From assembly GCA_027484445.1 (NCBI GenBank), contig JAIXSY010000025.1, forward strand, positions 475,717 through 539,716: 64,000 nucleotides of DNA, written 5' to 3'. Position 1 is the first letter of the stretch, and each line of letters begins with the position of its first letter. Positions 51,243 through 59,730 of this stretch are shown one piece after another. The notes beneath the pieces are model-generated. The model had not been told where the DNA came from, searched no databases, and saw only the letters and a program-made list of their open reading frames with translations. A program made the position numbers and the translations under genes. Source of the stretch: Verrucomicrobiaceae bacterium. Its GTDB lineage: Bacteria > Verrucomicrobiota > Verrucomicrobiia > Verrucomicrobiales > Verrucomicrobiaceae.

Positions 51243-52783
51243 AAAACCTGCTCATCCGCTCCACCCTGACCGCCCTAGCACGATTGGGCGTATCCGAAGT
51301 CTGTGTGGCAGCGGGAGCACGCAATGCACCTCTGCTTTCCGCCATTCTGGAAAGCGAGGGCGTGAAGGTATGGAGCTTCTTTGAGGAGCGTTGCGCAGCT
51401 TTCTTCGCCCTCGGGCGCATCCAGGCCGACCGCACCCCCGTCGCAGTGTTGACGACCTCAGGCACAGCAGTGGCAGAGCTGCTGCCTGCCGTGATCGAGG
51501 CGCACTACCAAGGTCTGCCGCTGGTGCTGCTGACTGCGGATCGTCCACGCCGCTACCGTGGCAGTGGTGCACCCCAGGCGATTGAGCAAAGGGACCTCTT
51601 TGGGCCTTACGTCAGCACCTGCATCGATGTCGAGCAGGGCACCAGCATCGCCTGGCCCACGCGGCTGGTGGATCGGCCTCTGCACATCAATGTGTGCCTG
51701 GATGAGCCCCTGGACCTTGAGACGCGCGGCATAGATTTTCTCAAGCATCCTCCCCAACAGCCGCTGAAAGCGAGCAAGGCTCCCGAGTTCATCCTTTCGG
51801 GCGAGCCAACGGCTGTGGTGGCGAGTGGCCTGCATCCGCTAGAGGCACGGGAAGTGGCCCCTGTGCTGCTAGAGTTGGGACTGCCCGTCATCGCAGAAGT
51901 CACCTCAAACCTGTGGGGCCCTTGGCCAGACCGGCCCGAGATCGACCATCTGCTGCTGCCCGCCTCCGAAAGCACCTTCCGCAGTCTAGACATTCGGCAA
52001 GTCATCCGCCTGGGGGGTGTGCCCTCTTCGCGCTGGTGGCGAGATCTGGAAAACCGCCCAGACATCTGGGTCACCAGCATCTCTCGCCTGCCCTTCCCAG
52101 GCCTCGCCCGACGCGAACACGTGCAGACCCTGCCGTGGACAGCGTTGGAGCCGCTGCAGCGTCGATCCCTACCTCCCGCCTTGATCACGCGCCATCGGCA
52201 ACCGCTGCCAGCTCTGCTGACACAGTTTCCTCTCTCCGAACCTGCCTGGATGCGGCAAATCGCGTCCGTCTTCAGCGCCTACGATCGCGTCTTTGTCGGC
52301 AATAGCCTGCCCATCCGTGAGATGAATCTAGCCATGCAGACTCCAGAGCCAGGGGTGGAGTTCTACGCGAACCGTGGAGCGAATGGCATCGACGGACTGG
52401 TCTCCACTTGGCTGGGAGTCAGCGCTAGCTCACGCAGTTCCTGGCTCGTCGTCGGGGACCTGAGCGCCATGTATGACCTAGCCGCACCTTGGATCATGCC
52501 GCAGCTGCCCCAGGGAAATCGACGGCTGGTGGTGATCAACAACGCGGGTGGGCGGATTTTCTCACGGGTGAAAAGCCTGCGTGGGCTGTCCGACGAGGCC
52601 CGTCAGGTCATGGAAAATCGCCATCGCGTGAGCTTTGAGCCCTGGGCACGCATGTGGGGACTGGCTTACGTTCATGCGACACTGCCAGCGCACTTGCTGG
52701 ATCTGCCGGACGGTGCCTGCCTGATCGAAGTGGTGCCCGATGCAGCCGAGACGGAAGCCTTTTATCAGCACCTGGAGTCTTGA
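51239..52783 (+). CDS. menD: 2-Succinyl-5-enolpyruvyl-6-hydroxy-3-cyclohexene-1-carboxylate synthase (MenD)
   Basis: 514-residue thiamine-diphosphate enzyme of menaquinone synthesis that joins isochorismate with 2-oxoglutarate. Motifs: VCVAAGARNAPLLSAILE, FFEERCAAFFALGR, VLTTSGTAVAELLPAVIEA, LVLLTADRPRRYRG, FYANRGANGIDGLVSTW and GDLSAMYDLAAPWI for the diphosphate-binding region. It is somewhat shorter than E. coli MenD (about 556). The start overlaps trpC by four bases; the pair shares chorismate as the branch point. Other men genes are not in the window. Confidence 0.9.
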   Translation: MKNLLIRSTLTALARLGVSEVCVAAGARNAPLLSAILESEGVKVWSFFEERCAAFFALGRIQADRTPVAVLTTSGTAVAELLPAVIEAHYQGLPLVLLTADRPRRYRGSGAPQAIEQRDLFGPYVSTCIDVEQGTSIAWPTRLVDRPLHINVCLDEPLDLETRGIDFLKHPPQQPLKASKAPEFILSGEPTAVVASGLHPLEAREVAPVLLELGLPVIAEVTSNLWGPWPDRPEIDHLLLPASESTFRSLDIRQVIRLGGVPSSRWWRDLENRPDIWVTSISRLPFPGLARREHVQTLPWTALEPLQRRSLPPALITRHRQPLPALLTQFPLSEPAWMRQIASVFSAYDRVFVGNSLPIREMNLAMQTPEPGVEFYANRGANGIDGLVSTWLGVSASSRSSWLVVGDLSAMYDLAAPWIMPQLPQGNRRLVVINNAGGRIFSRVKSLRGLSDEARQVMENRHRVSFEPWARMWGLAYVHATLPAHLLDLPDGACLIEVVPDAAETEAFYQHLES

Positions 52784-52846
52784 CCCCAGCGCGCCTTTGC
52801 GAGGGGGCTGAGGAGCAACTGCGATGGAGCCAAGCAAGCGTGCCTG

Positions 52847-55123
52847 CTACTGGATGAAGTAGAACTGGCGCGTATTCAAAGCCGCCCAGAGAGCATCGCC
52901 TTTGCCTTGAGTGGCATTTTCACCGACCACAGGCAGCAGCACTTGCTTTTCCTCCATCGTGGCTCGGCGGCTGAAAAGGGTGAGGTAGATGCGGTCGATG
53001 GTTTCTTCAGCCGTCTCTGCCTTTTTCAGAGTGCGGGAGATGATGGTGTAAGGGTTCAGCAGAGAGGTGAAGGTGCGGCCATTCAGCAGCATCAGCGCCT
53101 GGCCCACGGTGGCGTCATCGTTGGCATTTTCGACCAACTCACGATCACTCTGACCGAACTCACGCAGAAAGTGTCCGTTGGGAGCAGGGCTGCGCAGATC
53201 CGCCGAGCGCAGCATGGTGCTATCGCGATAGTTTTCCCAGGTCTTCAGCATGGCTAGCTCTTGTTTGGTGTCTGCTTTCAGGGTTTCCGCATCTCGCTTC
53301 AGGCGTAGCTTTTGCTGTTCGGTGAGACGACTGCGCAGACCGCGATTGTAGATGGCAAGGGCCTCGTCGAGACTGAGGTCTGCGCCTTCTTTGCCACGGA
53401 TGGCAGTTTCGATTTCTTTGGCAAAGCCAGGGTCTTTCACCTGCTCATCCAGTTTTCCTTCCTTGGCCAATTGGGCGAACTTTTTGAAGCCTGCGCTGTA
53501 AACGATCTCTTCAGCCGCTTTGTCCAGATCACGGCGTTGGTTGGCGATCACTCGCTTCGCGTCGCGGATGGCATCTTCGTCTTTCGCCTTGTTGGCCTCG
53601 GTGAGCTTTTGCTGCGCTTTGCGCACGGATTCCGCGAGTTCTTTCTGCTTTAGGGCAATGGCTGCGGTTGCCTTCGCGAGCTCCTGGGGGGTCAGTGCAT
53701 TCAGTGAGCGATCCAGCCACTCGATACGGCGAACCGTGGAGTCGCGTTCGATCTGGGCCTCAATGCTCGGTGCATCCGCATTTGGCTTGTAAAGCGTGAC
53801 CATGCTATCCCAGATCTGCTCGGCGCTCATGCGGCGGAGCAGAGGGCCGGGGAAATGATAGACCTCACCGAGTTCAACATCCTGGGGATGGGCCACGCGC
53901 TGGTAGGCAGCGCTGTTGAAGATGAGGCTCAGGTAGGCCTTCATGTCATAGTTCAGCCCTTTCAGCGTCTGCTCCAGGTAGGTCATCAGCTTTGGATTGC
54001 TGGGCACGGTGGAGTCGGTGATCTCATCCACAGGTTCGATCAGCCCCATGCCCATGGCCTTTTTCCACAAACGATTCGCGATGACGGTGGTGAAGCGGGG
54101 ATTGTCCTTTGAGGTCATCCATTGCGCGTAGGCATCCACTGGCTTAGCCCCATCTTTGACGATCTGGCCATCTTTGGAGAAACTGGCAGGGATCATCGGA
54201 GCCACGACCGCCTTCGGCTTCGCGTCGCTGTATTGGTAATCGTGTGGCAGCGCCAGCGAGCGGCGGTCGGTCTGATCCAGCACGGTATTGTAGCGCAGCG
54301 GACGCAGGATCTCATTCATGGCGCGGCCCATGTCCTTGCGCTCCACGCCTGGAGGCAAGAGAGAGGCGAGCTGCGCTGATCCAGCCGTCTTTTTGCCCTT
54401 GCCACTTTTTGGGCCATAGCCACTGCCGAACAGGCTGGCCAGCATTGGGTTGCTCAGGCCATTCGTGCCTGTCATGCCATAAGTGTGCGCGGCGAGCTGG
54501 TAATAGTCCATCTGCGTCCACTTGTCGAAGGGGTGATTGTGGCACTGAGCACAGACCATGCTGGTGCCAAGAAAGACCTGCGTGGTCACGGCCATGTTAT
54601 CCAGCGGCATGTTGTAGTCGCGCAGATAAAAGCCGACCGCCCCATTCTCATAGGTCTTGCCATCAGCAGTCACCAGGGTGCGCACCATCTGGTCATAAGG
54701 CATGTTTTCGTCCAAGGCCTTGCGCAGCCAGTTGGCATAGGCAGCACCGGCCGGCTGGCTATTGCCCACAGCGAGCTGAGAACGCAGCCGCAGGATGTCG
54801 GCCCAGTAGTTGAAAAAATTCTGCGTGTAGCCATCTGAATCAAGCAGGTTTTGGATAAGCTTCGCGCGTTTGTCGGTGGCAGAATTCGCCAAAAAATCTG
54901 TGGTCTCCTTCAGCGTGGGAATGCGGCCTGCGATGTCCAAGTAGATCCGGCGAACAAACACCTCGTCTGACACAGGAACATGCGGCTGGATCTTTTGTTT
55001 GGCCAGATTTTCATCCACCAACTGATCGATCTGGGCTGCTTTGGCCTGGATTTCCGGAAGCGACAGCGCGTTTGCTGACAACAGCGAGGCTGCCAAAAAC
55101 AGGGCAATGAAAGAGAGTTTCAT
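52847..55123 (-). CDS. DUF1549/DUF1553-family secreted protein
   Basis: 758 residues; signal peptide (MKLSFIALFLAASLLSANA), then DUF1549 (FVRRIYLDIAGRIPTLKET, FFNYWADILRLRSQL, VCAQCHNHPFDKWTQMDYYQ with a CAQCH motif) and DUF1553 (RFTTVIANRLWKKAMGMGLIEP, LRRMSAEQIWDSMVTLY), with a charged helical region of about 150 residues between (QQKLTEANKAKDEDAIRDAK). Such proteins are expanded in Planctomycetes and Verrucomicrobia and usually precede DUF1501 genes; here the DUF1501 gene is 15 kb away. The CAQCH site may bind heme. Substrate unknown. Confidence 0.87.
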   Translation of the reverse strand: MKLSFIALFLAASLLSANALSLPEIQAKAAQIDQLVDENLAKQKIQPHVPVSDEVFVRRIYLDIAGRIPTLKETTDFLANSATDKRAKLIQNLLDSDGYTQNFFNYWADILRLRSQLAVGNSQPAGAAYANWLRKALDENMPYDQMVRTLVTADGKTYENGAVGFYLRDYNMPLDNMAVTTQVFLGTSMVCAQCHNHPFDKWTQMDYYQLAAHTYGMTGTNGLSNPMLASLFGSGYGPKSGKGKKTAGSAQLASLLPPGVERKDMGRAMNEILRPLRYNTVLDQTDRRSLALPHDYQYSDAKPKAVVAPMIPASFSKDGQIVKDGAKPVDAYAQWMTSKDNPRFTTVIANRLWKKAMGMGLIEPVDEITDSTVPSNPKLMTYLEQTLKGLNYDMKAYLSLIFNSAAYQRVAHPQDVELGEVYHFPGPLLRRMSAEQIWDSMVTLYKPNADAPSIEAQIERDSTVRRIEWLDRSLNALTPQELAKATAAIALKQKELAESVRKAQQKLTEANKAKDEDAIRDAKRVIANQRRDLDKAAEEIVYSAGFKKFAQLAKEGKLDEQVKDPGFAKEIETAIRGKEGADLSLDEALAIYNRGLRSRLTEQQKLRLKRDAETLKADTKQELAMLKTWENYRDSTMLRSADLRSPAPNGHFLREFGQSDRELVENANDDATVGQALMLLNGRTFTSLLNPYTIISRTLKKAETAEETIDRIYLTLFSRRATMEEKQVLLPVVGENATQGKGDALWAALNTRQFYFIQ

Positions 55124-55206
55124 GGGGGGAGAACAAAGATCGCCGCCTGAAACGCAGCCTCTAAGTCGGTCTTTCACTCACGCTGAAGAAGCGAAGCATT
55201 CCTTGA

Positions 55207-55911
55207 TCAGGCTGCCTCCTGCGCTGCACTTCGGTCGATGGGCCAGACGCGATGGGGCGCACACAGCCAAGTGGCGAGTCGAGGACAAGGCGAGCTGTAT
55301 TCCCCACCTGCGGCCCAGGGGGAAAAGGCGGGCAAAATCCAGCGCTCGCATTCAGACGTGAGCTGTTCCTGGACCAGCGCGGGCAGCTTCAGACGCAGTC
55401 CTGCGCCATCGGCCAAACGCACGGCGGGGTGCTCATGACCGGTGATGACAAAGCGCCCCGGCGCGGGATTCAGCGGCAGATGACCATGCTCAAACCAAAA
55501 CGCGCCTTCCTGCCAGTGTGGCAAAAATTGACCTGCGCGACGAAGACCCGCGCGATCGTGATTTCCCTCCACGCACACGACTTCGACCCGCGCGCGCAGA
55601 CGCTCCAGCAGCGCTAGCGTTTCCGCCACGGCACCAGCTCCATCCATGACATCACCGACCAAAATGAGCCGCTGCGGCTGGTGATCGGTCAGCAGATCAT
55701 GCAGAGCCTGCTCTCCCTGAGCCATGCCCCAGTCCGGCATCAAGGCACCCTCACGGCGACGACGGGCCTCATAACCAAAATGCAGGTCCGCCACGGCTAG
55801 CCAATGCTGCTCCGTGTGCACCAGAGCACGGCGAGAGTCCAGCAACAGGTCCGGTGCCACCGGCACAGCCACGGGAGAGGATGGACGACGTTTCATGCGG
55901 GTGATTCGCAT
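55207..55911 (-). CDS. PdeM-type metallophosphoesterase (ligase-associated)
   Basis: 234 residues; calcineurin-like phosphoesterase with all metal-binding blocks: LAVADLHFGYEA, RLILVGDVMDGAG, VVCVEGNHDR, FEHGHLPL and FVITGHEHPAVRL. The short form with VADLH at the start and an ITGHEHP end resembles PdeM, the endonuclease that travels with bacterial ATP-dependent ligases, exonuclease and Lhr-type helicase. The ligase-exonuclease fusion at 34.5 kb is the likely functional partner, but no ligase gene is adjacent. ATG 55896 is an alternative start. Known: the family association. Inferred: the partnership in this genome. Confidence 0.82.
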   Translation of the reverse strand: MRITRMKRRPSSPVAVPVAPDLLLDSRRALVHTEQHWLAVADLHFGYEARRRREGALMPDWGMAQGEQALHDLLTDHQPQRLILVGDVMDGAGAVAETLALLERLRARVEVVCVEGNHDRAGLRRAGQFLPHWQEGAFWFEHGHLPLNPAPGRFVITGHEHPAVRLADGAGLRLKLPALVQEQLTSECERWILPAFSPWAAGGEYSSPCPRLATWLCAPHRVWPIDRSAAQEAA

Positions 55912-55996
55912 AGCTGGCTACGATTGCGCTGCCAGCATCTTTTGCCTCAAGTGGAAAAGCTCTGGAGCAATCGCGCAGGTCGCATCATCATGAGCC

Positions 55997-56455
55997 ATGA
56001 TCCTCGACACCCTCGACCACGCAGATCGCTACGCCGGCCTGAACCCTGGTTTTTCCCTGGCTTTTGACTTCCTGCGCCGTCTCGATGGCTCCGAAGCGCT
56101 CGGCAGGCATGATCTGGATGGCGACCGCGCCTTTGCACTGGTGCAGACCTACACGACGAAGCCACAGGCCAAGGCTCTCTTTGAAGCTCACCGCAAGTAC
56201 ATTGATGTGCAGTTCATCCACAGTGGCCGGGAAAGCATCCTGTGGGCACCGCTGGCCAGCCTGACCGAACCCACGCAACCCTATCTGGAGACGAAAGACG
56301 CAGCGCTGTGGAAATTGACGCCCAACCTAACGGAACTGCATGTGAGCGACGGGCATTTTTGCATCCTCTATCCTGAAGATGCACACGCGCCCTGCGTCGA
56401 GTGGGATGCCCCGAGTGAAGTCTTTAAGGTCGTGGTGAAGGTCGCCGTGCAATAG
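55997..56455 (+). CDS. YhcH/YjgK/YiaL (EbgC-like) family protein
   Basis: 152 residues of a single cupin-like barrel: MILDTLDHADRYAGL, FALVQTYTTKPQAKALFEAH, KYIDVQFIHSGRESILWAP, GHFCILYPEDAHAPC. The His and Glu residues in these strands form the metal-like site of the family, whose members act on sialic acid anomers or are accessory to beta-galactosidase systems (EbgC, YiaL, YhcH). No sialic-acid genes are nearby, so the sugar is unknown. ATG at 55997. Confidence 0.87.
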   Translation: MILDTLDHADRYAGLNPGFSLAFDFLRRLDGSEALGRHDLDGDRAFALVQTYTTKPQAKALFEAHRKYIDVQFIHSGRESILWAPLASLTEPTQPYLETKDAALWKLTPNLTELHVSDGHFCILYPEDAHAPCVEWDAPSEVFKVVVKVAVQ

Positions 56456-56503
56456 CCACAGGGCAAACACGGTCAGCTCAGTTTTGTCATCTCAAAAGCA
56501 CAC

Positions 56504-57403
56504 TCAGGCCGTGCCTGCCTCTTGGCCCATGAGTGCATAGACCTCTCGCCCTGCGGCGCTGTGCTCCAGCAGATCTTCGGCAAAATGAACGCGGCCTGGT
56601 TCGAACAACGTCACGACGCAGGAGCCACCAAACCGGAAATAACCTTTTTCCGCAGCGCGGGCGATGATTTGGTTCGGCTTGGCCGTGTGGATCACAGTGC
56701 CGACGCAGGTGGCTCCGACTTCGAGAAAGGCAACCTCGCCGAACAAGTCAGAGCGCAGACGGGTCACGTAGCGGTCATTTTCCCACAGAATGCTCGGGCG
56801 ACGAAGCAGAGCGATGGGGCTGACGGAATAAAGCGGCCCCTGAATGTGCCGTGGAGTCGCCATCATGCCTGAGCAGGGCACGTGAAAGCGGTGATAGTCG
56901 GTGGGACACAGCCGAGAGATGAGCGCGCTGCCCTTCTGGTAACGAGCCGCGTGACCTGAATCGGCGAGAAGCGCGGTGACATCAAAGCGCACGCCCTTGA
57001 TCATGAAATCACGGCACTGGGAGAGATCAGGGATGACCCGATGGCGACCATCCGCCGGAAACACCAATGTCGTTTCCCCACCTGCGATGGGCCGGGCATC
57101 TGGCTTCAGTCGCCTGGAGAAGAAATCATTGAAGGTCGCGTAAGCATCCACCGGATCGGCGAAGTCTTGCTCATTGAGAGCATACTTTTCCAAAAAGGGT
57201 CGGATCAAAGCGCGGCTGGCAGGAGCATCCATGCGCCGACCATAGAGTCGGGAAAAAAATGCCTTTTTCACCACGCTGTGGAGCGCCAGAGCACCGAGGG
57301 GATTTTCATAAATGAAGCGCAGGGGTTTCTCTCCATAAATGGCCTCGGTCTCGATCTGTCGGGTAAGGCGGTTGTAAAACTGTATCGGTGCGCTTTGACT
57401 CAT
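56504..57403 (-). CDS. psd: Phosphatidylserine decarboxylase proenzyme
   Basis: 299 residues. Converts phosphatidylserine to phosphatidylethanolamine at the inner membrane. Active-site Asp118 (PADGRHR), His171 and His174 (TDYHRFHVPCSG) and the self-cleavage motif GGSC (259-262), where cleavage between Gly260 and Ser261 generates the pyruvoyl group. The variant is GGSC rather than LGST but keeps the essential Gly-Ser. There is no N-terminal membrane segment of its own, as usual for the bacterial type II enzyme. pssA is not adjacent. Confidence 0.9.
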   Translation of the reverse strand: MSQSAPIQFYNRLTRQIETEAIYGEKPLRFIYENPLGALALHSVVKKAFFSRLYGRRMDAPASRALIRPFLEKYALNEQDFADPVDAYATFNDFFSRRLKPDARPIAGGETTLVFPADGRHRVIPDLSQCRDFMIKGVRFDVTALLADSGHAARYQKGSALISRLCPTDYHRFHVPCSGMMATPRHIQGPLYSVSPIALLRRPSILWENDRYVTRLRSDLFGEVAFLEVGATCVGTVIHTAKPNQIIARAAEKGYFRFGGSCVVTLFEPGRVHFAEDLLEHSAAGREVYALMGQEAGTA

Positions 57404-57473
57404 GCAGGGGGGCTGATGCTAAAGAGCCATGACCGACTGGCAATGACACACTGCACTTGGCTGAACAAAGAAA

Positions 57474-57503
57474 AACGCCAGGAACAGAGTCCTGGCGTTC
57501 TTT
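57474..57503 (-). terminator. Rho-independent terminator of the di-heme peroxidase gene
   Basis: A perfect 10-bp stem AACGCCAGGA/TCCTGGCGTT (57474-57483 and 57490-57499) with a 6-nt loop. On the minus strand it is followed by a T-rich tract, 26 bp downstream of the stop at 57526. Confidence 0.82.
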
Positions 57504-57525
57504 GAATCGAGCTAAAGGGACGGGA

Positions 57526-58545
57526 TCAGGCCTTGGGTGTGTTGGGGCCGCTCTCGGGCAACTTTGGCTGTGCGATGTAGTCCTTCGGAATGTCACCTTT
57601 CAGTGCCTTCAGGAAGGTCACGATGCTGCTGACTTCTTCGGTTGTGAGCGTTTTGCCCAGCTGGTATTCCGCCATCTTGGCGACCATGTCTTCCAAGGTC
57701 TTCACAGAACCATCGTGCAGGTAAGGGGCTGTTTCGGTGACATTGCGCAGGCTTGGGACTTTGAAGAAGAATTTGTCGCTCTCTTGCTTGGTGGCCTCCA
57801 TGCGGCCGTTGTCCTTCAGATCAGGCCAGGCTTTCACCAAACCGAGCTTTTGATACATGGCACCACCAACAGCAGGTCCATTGTGGCACGTGGCACAGCC
57901 TGCTTTGGCGAAGGTTTCGTAGCCCTTCAGCTCTTCTGCGGTCAGTGCCTCTTTTTTGCCCTTCAAGTATTCGTCCCACCGACCTGGAGTCATAAGCTTG
58001 CGCTCAAAGGCACCGACAGCTTTGCCAAAGTTGTTGTAGTTGATGGGCTCTGCCTCACCAGGGAAAGCGGCTTTGAAGGCCTCCACATAACCCGGAATGG
58101 ACTTGAGCACTTCAACCACAAAGTCTGCGCTTGGCATGCCCATCTCGATAGGATTCAAAACGGGGCCTTTGGCTTGCTCCTCAACTGAAGGCGCACGACC
58201 GTCCCAGAACTGGGCGATGTGAACAGCCGCATTGTATGTCGGAGGACTGCTGCGACCACCGAGCTTGCCATCGTGACCTGGAGAGAAAGGCAGGTTGTCC
58301 TGACCGTAGGCATCTAGGTTGTGGCAGGAGTTGCAGCTCATTTTGCCACTCTTGGAGATGCGTGTTTCATAGTAGAGCATGCGCCCAAGATTGATCTTGG
58401 CCTCAGTCAGCTCGTTGTCTGGAGCTGGCACATCCGCAGGCAATGGCCGAAACATGGCCAAGTAGGAGTCCGAGAGAGAGTCCGCCAGCAGTGGCTGAGC
58501 GCCCAAGGCAATCATGGAGAGGGTGAGGGTGACGACTTTTTTCAT
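57526..58545 (-). CDS. Di-heme cytochrome c peroxidase (MauG/CcpA family)
   Basis: 339 residues: signal peptide (MKKVVTLTLSMIALGAQPLLA), N-terminal heme site CNSCH (71-75) and C-terminal heme site CATCH (217-221), as in periplasmic CcpA-type peroxidases and MauG-like proteins. LGRMLYYETRISKSGKMSC, DGRAPSVEEQAKGPV and VPSLRNVTETAPYLHDGS fit the family. It should detoxify H2O2 using electrons from cytochrome c. The ATG at 58545 starts the signal peptide. It stands alone between a phospholipid gene and a nucleotidyltransferase. Confidence 0.9.
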   Translation of the reverse strand: MKKVVTLTLSMIALGAQPLLADSLSDSYLAMFRPLPADVPAPDNELTEAKINLGRMLYYETRISKSGKMSCNSCHNLDAYGQDNLPFSPGHDGKLGGRSSPPTYNAAVHIAQFWDGRAPSVEEQAKGPVLNPIEMGMPSADFVVEVLKSIPGYVEAFKAAFPGEAEPINYNNFGKAVGAFERKLMTPGRWDEYLKGKKEALTAEELKGYETFAKAGCATCHNGPAVGGAMYQKLGLVKAWPDLKDNGRMEATKQESDKFFFKVPSLRNVTETAPYLHDGSVKTLEDMVAKMAEYQLGKTLTTEEVSSIVTFLKALKGDIPKDYIAQPKLPESGPNTPKA

Positions 58546-58740
58546 AAAAAAGGATGCGTCCGATAAACGCACTGAAGGCAGGAAGGGTTGCAATCAAGAA
58601 CAGCGGAGGTTGGATTCCGCCCTCTCTGGATCAGCGGATGGAAGTTTCTGTTCAGCGGGAACTCTTGTTTGACGATGCCGCAGGCCCCTCTCATGAATCC
58701 GCCCTTCTTGGCTCGACAGGCCCTTCACTCCCAACACCCT

Positions 58741-59649
58741 ATGAAACCTACCCTTTTGATTTTGGCCGCCGGCATGGGCAGCCGTTATGGCGGACTCAAG
58801 CAACTGGATGCGATGGGCCCCTCGGGCGAGGTGGTGTTGGATTACTCTGTGTTCGATGCCATTCGGGCAGGTTTTGGCAAAGTCGTCTTCGTGATCCGGC
58901 GTGACTTTGAGGAACAATTCCGGACGCAAATCGGAGCCAAGTTCGGAGATCGCATTGCTGTGGAGTATGCCTTTCAAGACCTGCACGACCTTCCCGTAGG
59001 TCACAGCGTACCAGAAGGCCGCACCAAGCCCTGGGGCACCGCCCATGCGCTGCTGTCTGCGGAAAAGGTGATCCACGAACCCTTTCTGATGATCAATGCC
59101 GACGACTTTTACGGTCGCGATGCCTTTGCCAAAATCGCGCAAGATCTGATCACGCCACGCCCCAACGATGGCAAGAGCCACTACTCCATGGTCGGCTACT
59201 ACCTGAAGAACACACTGTCGGATCATGGCAGTGTCTCGCGCGGCGTATGCAGCCGCGATGATCAGGGCATGCTCAGTTCTGTGTTGGAAATGACGAAGAT
59301 TTTCAAAACAGACTCGGGCGCAGAAAATCGCGAGTCCGAACCCGCTCAGCCGCTGACCGGCGAGGAAATCGTGTCGATGAACTTTTTTGGCTTCACACCG
59401 GACATCTTCATGCACCTGCGTGCGGCTTTCAGCGAATTTCTCGCCCAGCATGGGACCGATCTGAAGGCCGAGTGCTACGCGCCCAAGGTGGTGAATGACC
59501 TGATCCAGGTCGGCAAAGCCGAGGTGAAAGTGCTAGAGTCGAACGATTCTTGGTTCGGCGTGACTTACCCTGAAGACAAAGCCGACGTCGTGGCCGCAAT
59601 CCGAGCCTTGGTGGAAGCTGGCGCTTATCCACCCAACCTTTGGGCCTGA
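58741..59649 (+). CDS. Sugar-phosphate nucleotidyltransferase family protein
   Basis: 302 residues with the NTP-transferase fold: LLILAAGMGSRYGGLKQLDA (G-x-G-S-R loop and Lys), FVIRRDFEEQF, GTAHALLSAEKVIHEPFLMI and INADDFYGRDAF, where the Asp pair binds metal. The enzyme should activate a sugar phosphate with an NTP; substrate is not clear from the sequence alone. ATG 58741 gives the normal length; the open frame upstream to 58588 lacks homology. Stands alone. Confidence 0.85.
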   Translation: MKPTLLILAAGMGSRYGGLKQLDAMGPSGEVVLDYSVFDAIRAGFGKVVFVIRRDFEEQFRTQIGAKFGDRIAVEYAFQDLHDLPVGHSVPEGRTKPWGTAHALLSAEKVIHEPFLMINADDFYGRDAFAKIAQDLITPRPNDGKSHYSMVGYYLKNTLSDHGSVSRGVCSRDDQGMLSSVLEMTKIFKTDSGAENRESEPAQPLTGEEIVSMNFFGFTPDIFMHLRAAFSEFLAQHGTDLKAECYAPKVVNDLIQVGKAEVKVLESNDSWFGVTYPEDKADVVAAIRALVEAGAYPPNLWA

Positions 59650-59672
59650 TTGCCCCCGAACGTGTCATTTTC

Positions 59673-59708
59673 GCAGGCATTGAGGTGATTCACCGATCAA
59701 TCGCCTGC
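59673..59708. repeat. Imperfect 36-bp palindrome upstream of the ceramidase-like gene
   Basis: GCAGGC...TTGA (59673 on) pairs with TCAA...GCCTGC (to 59708), with GGTGATTCACC at the centre. There is no T-run, so it is more likely an operator or cruciform-forming site 23 bp before the ATG at 59731 than a terminator. Confidence 0.4.
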
Positions 59709-59730
59709 AGATCATGCACGTTCTGATCAG

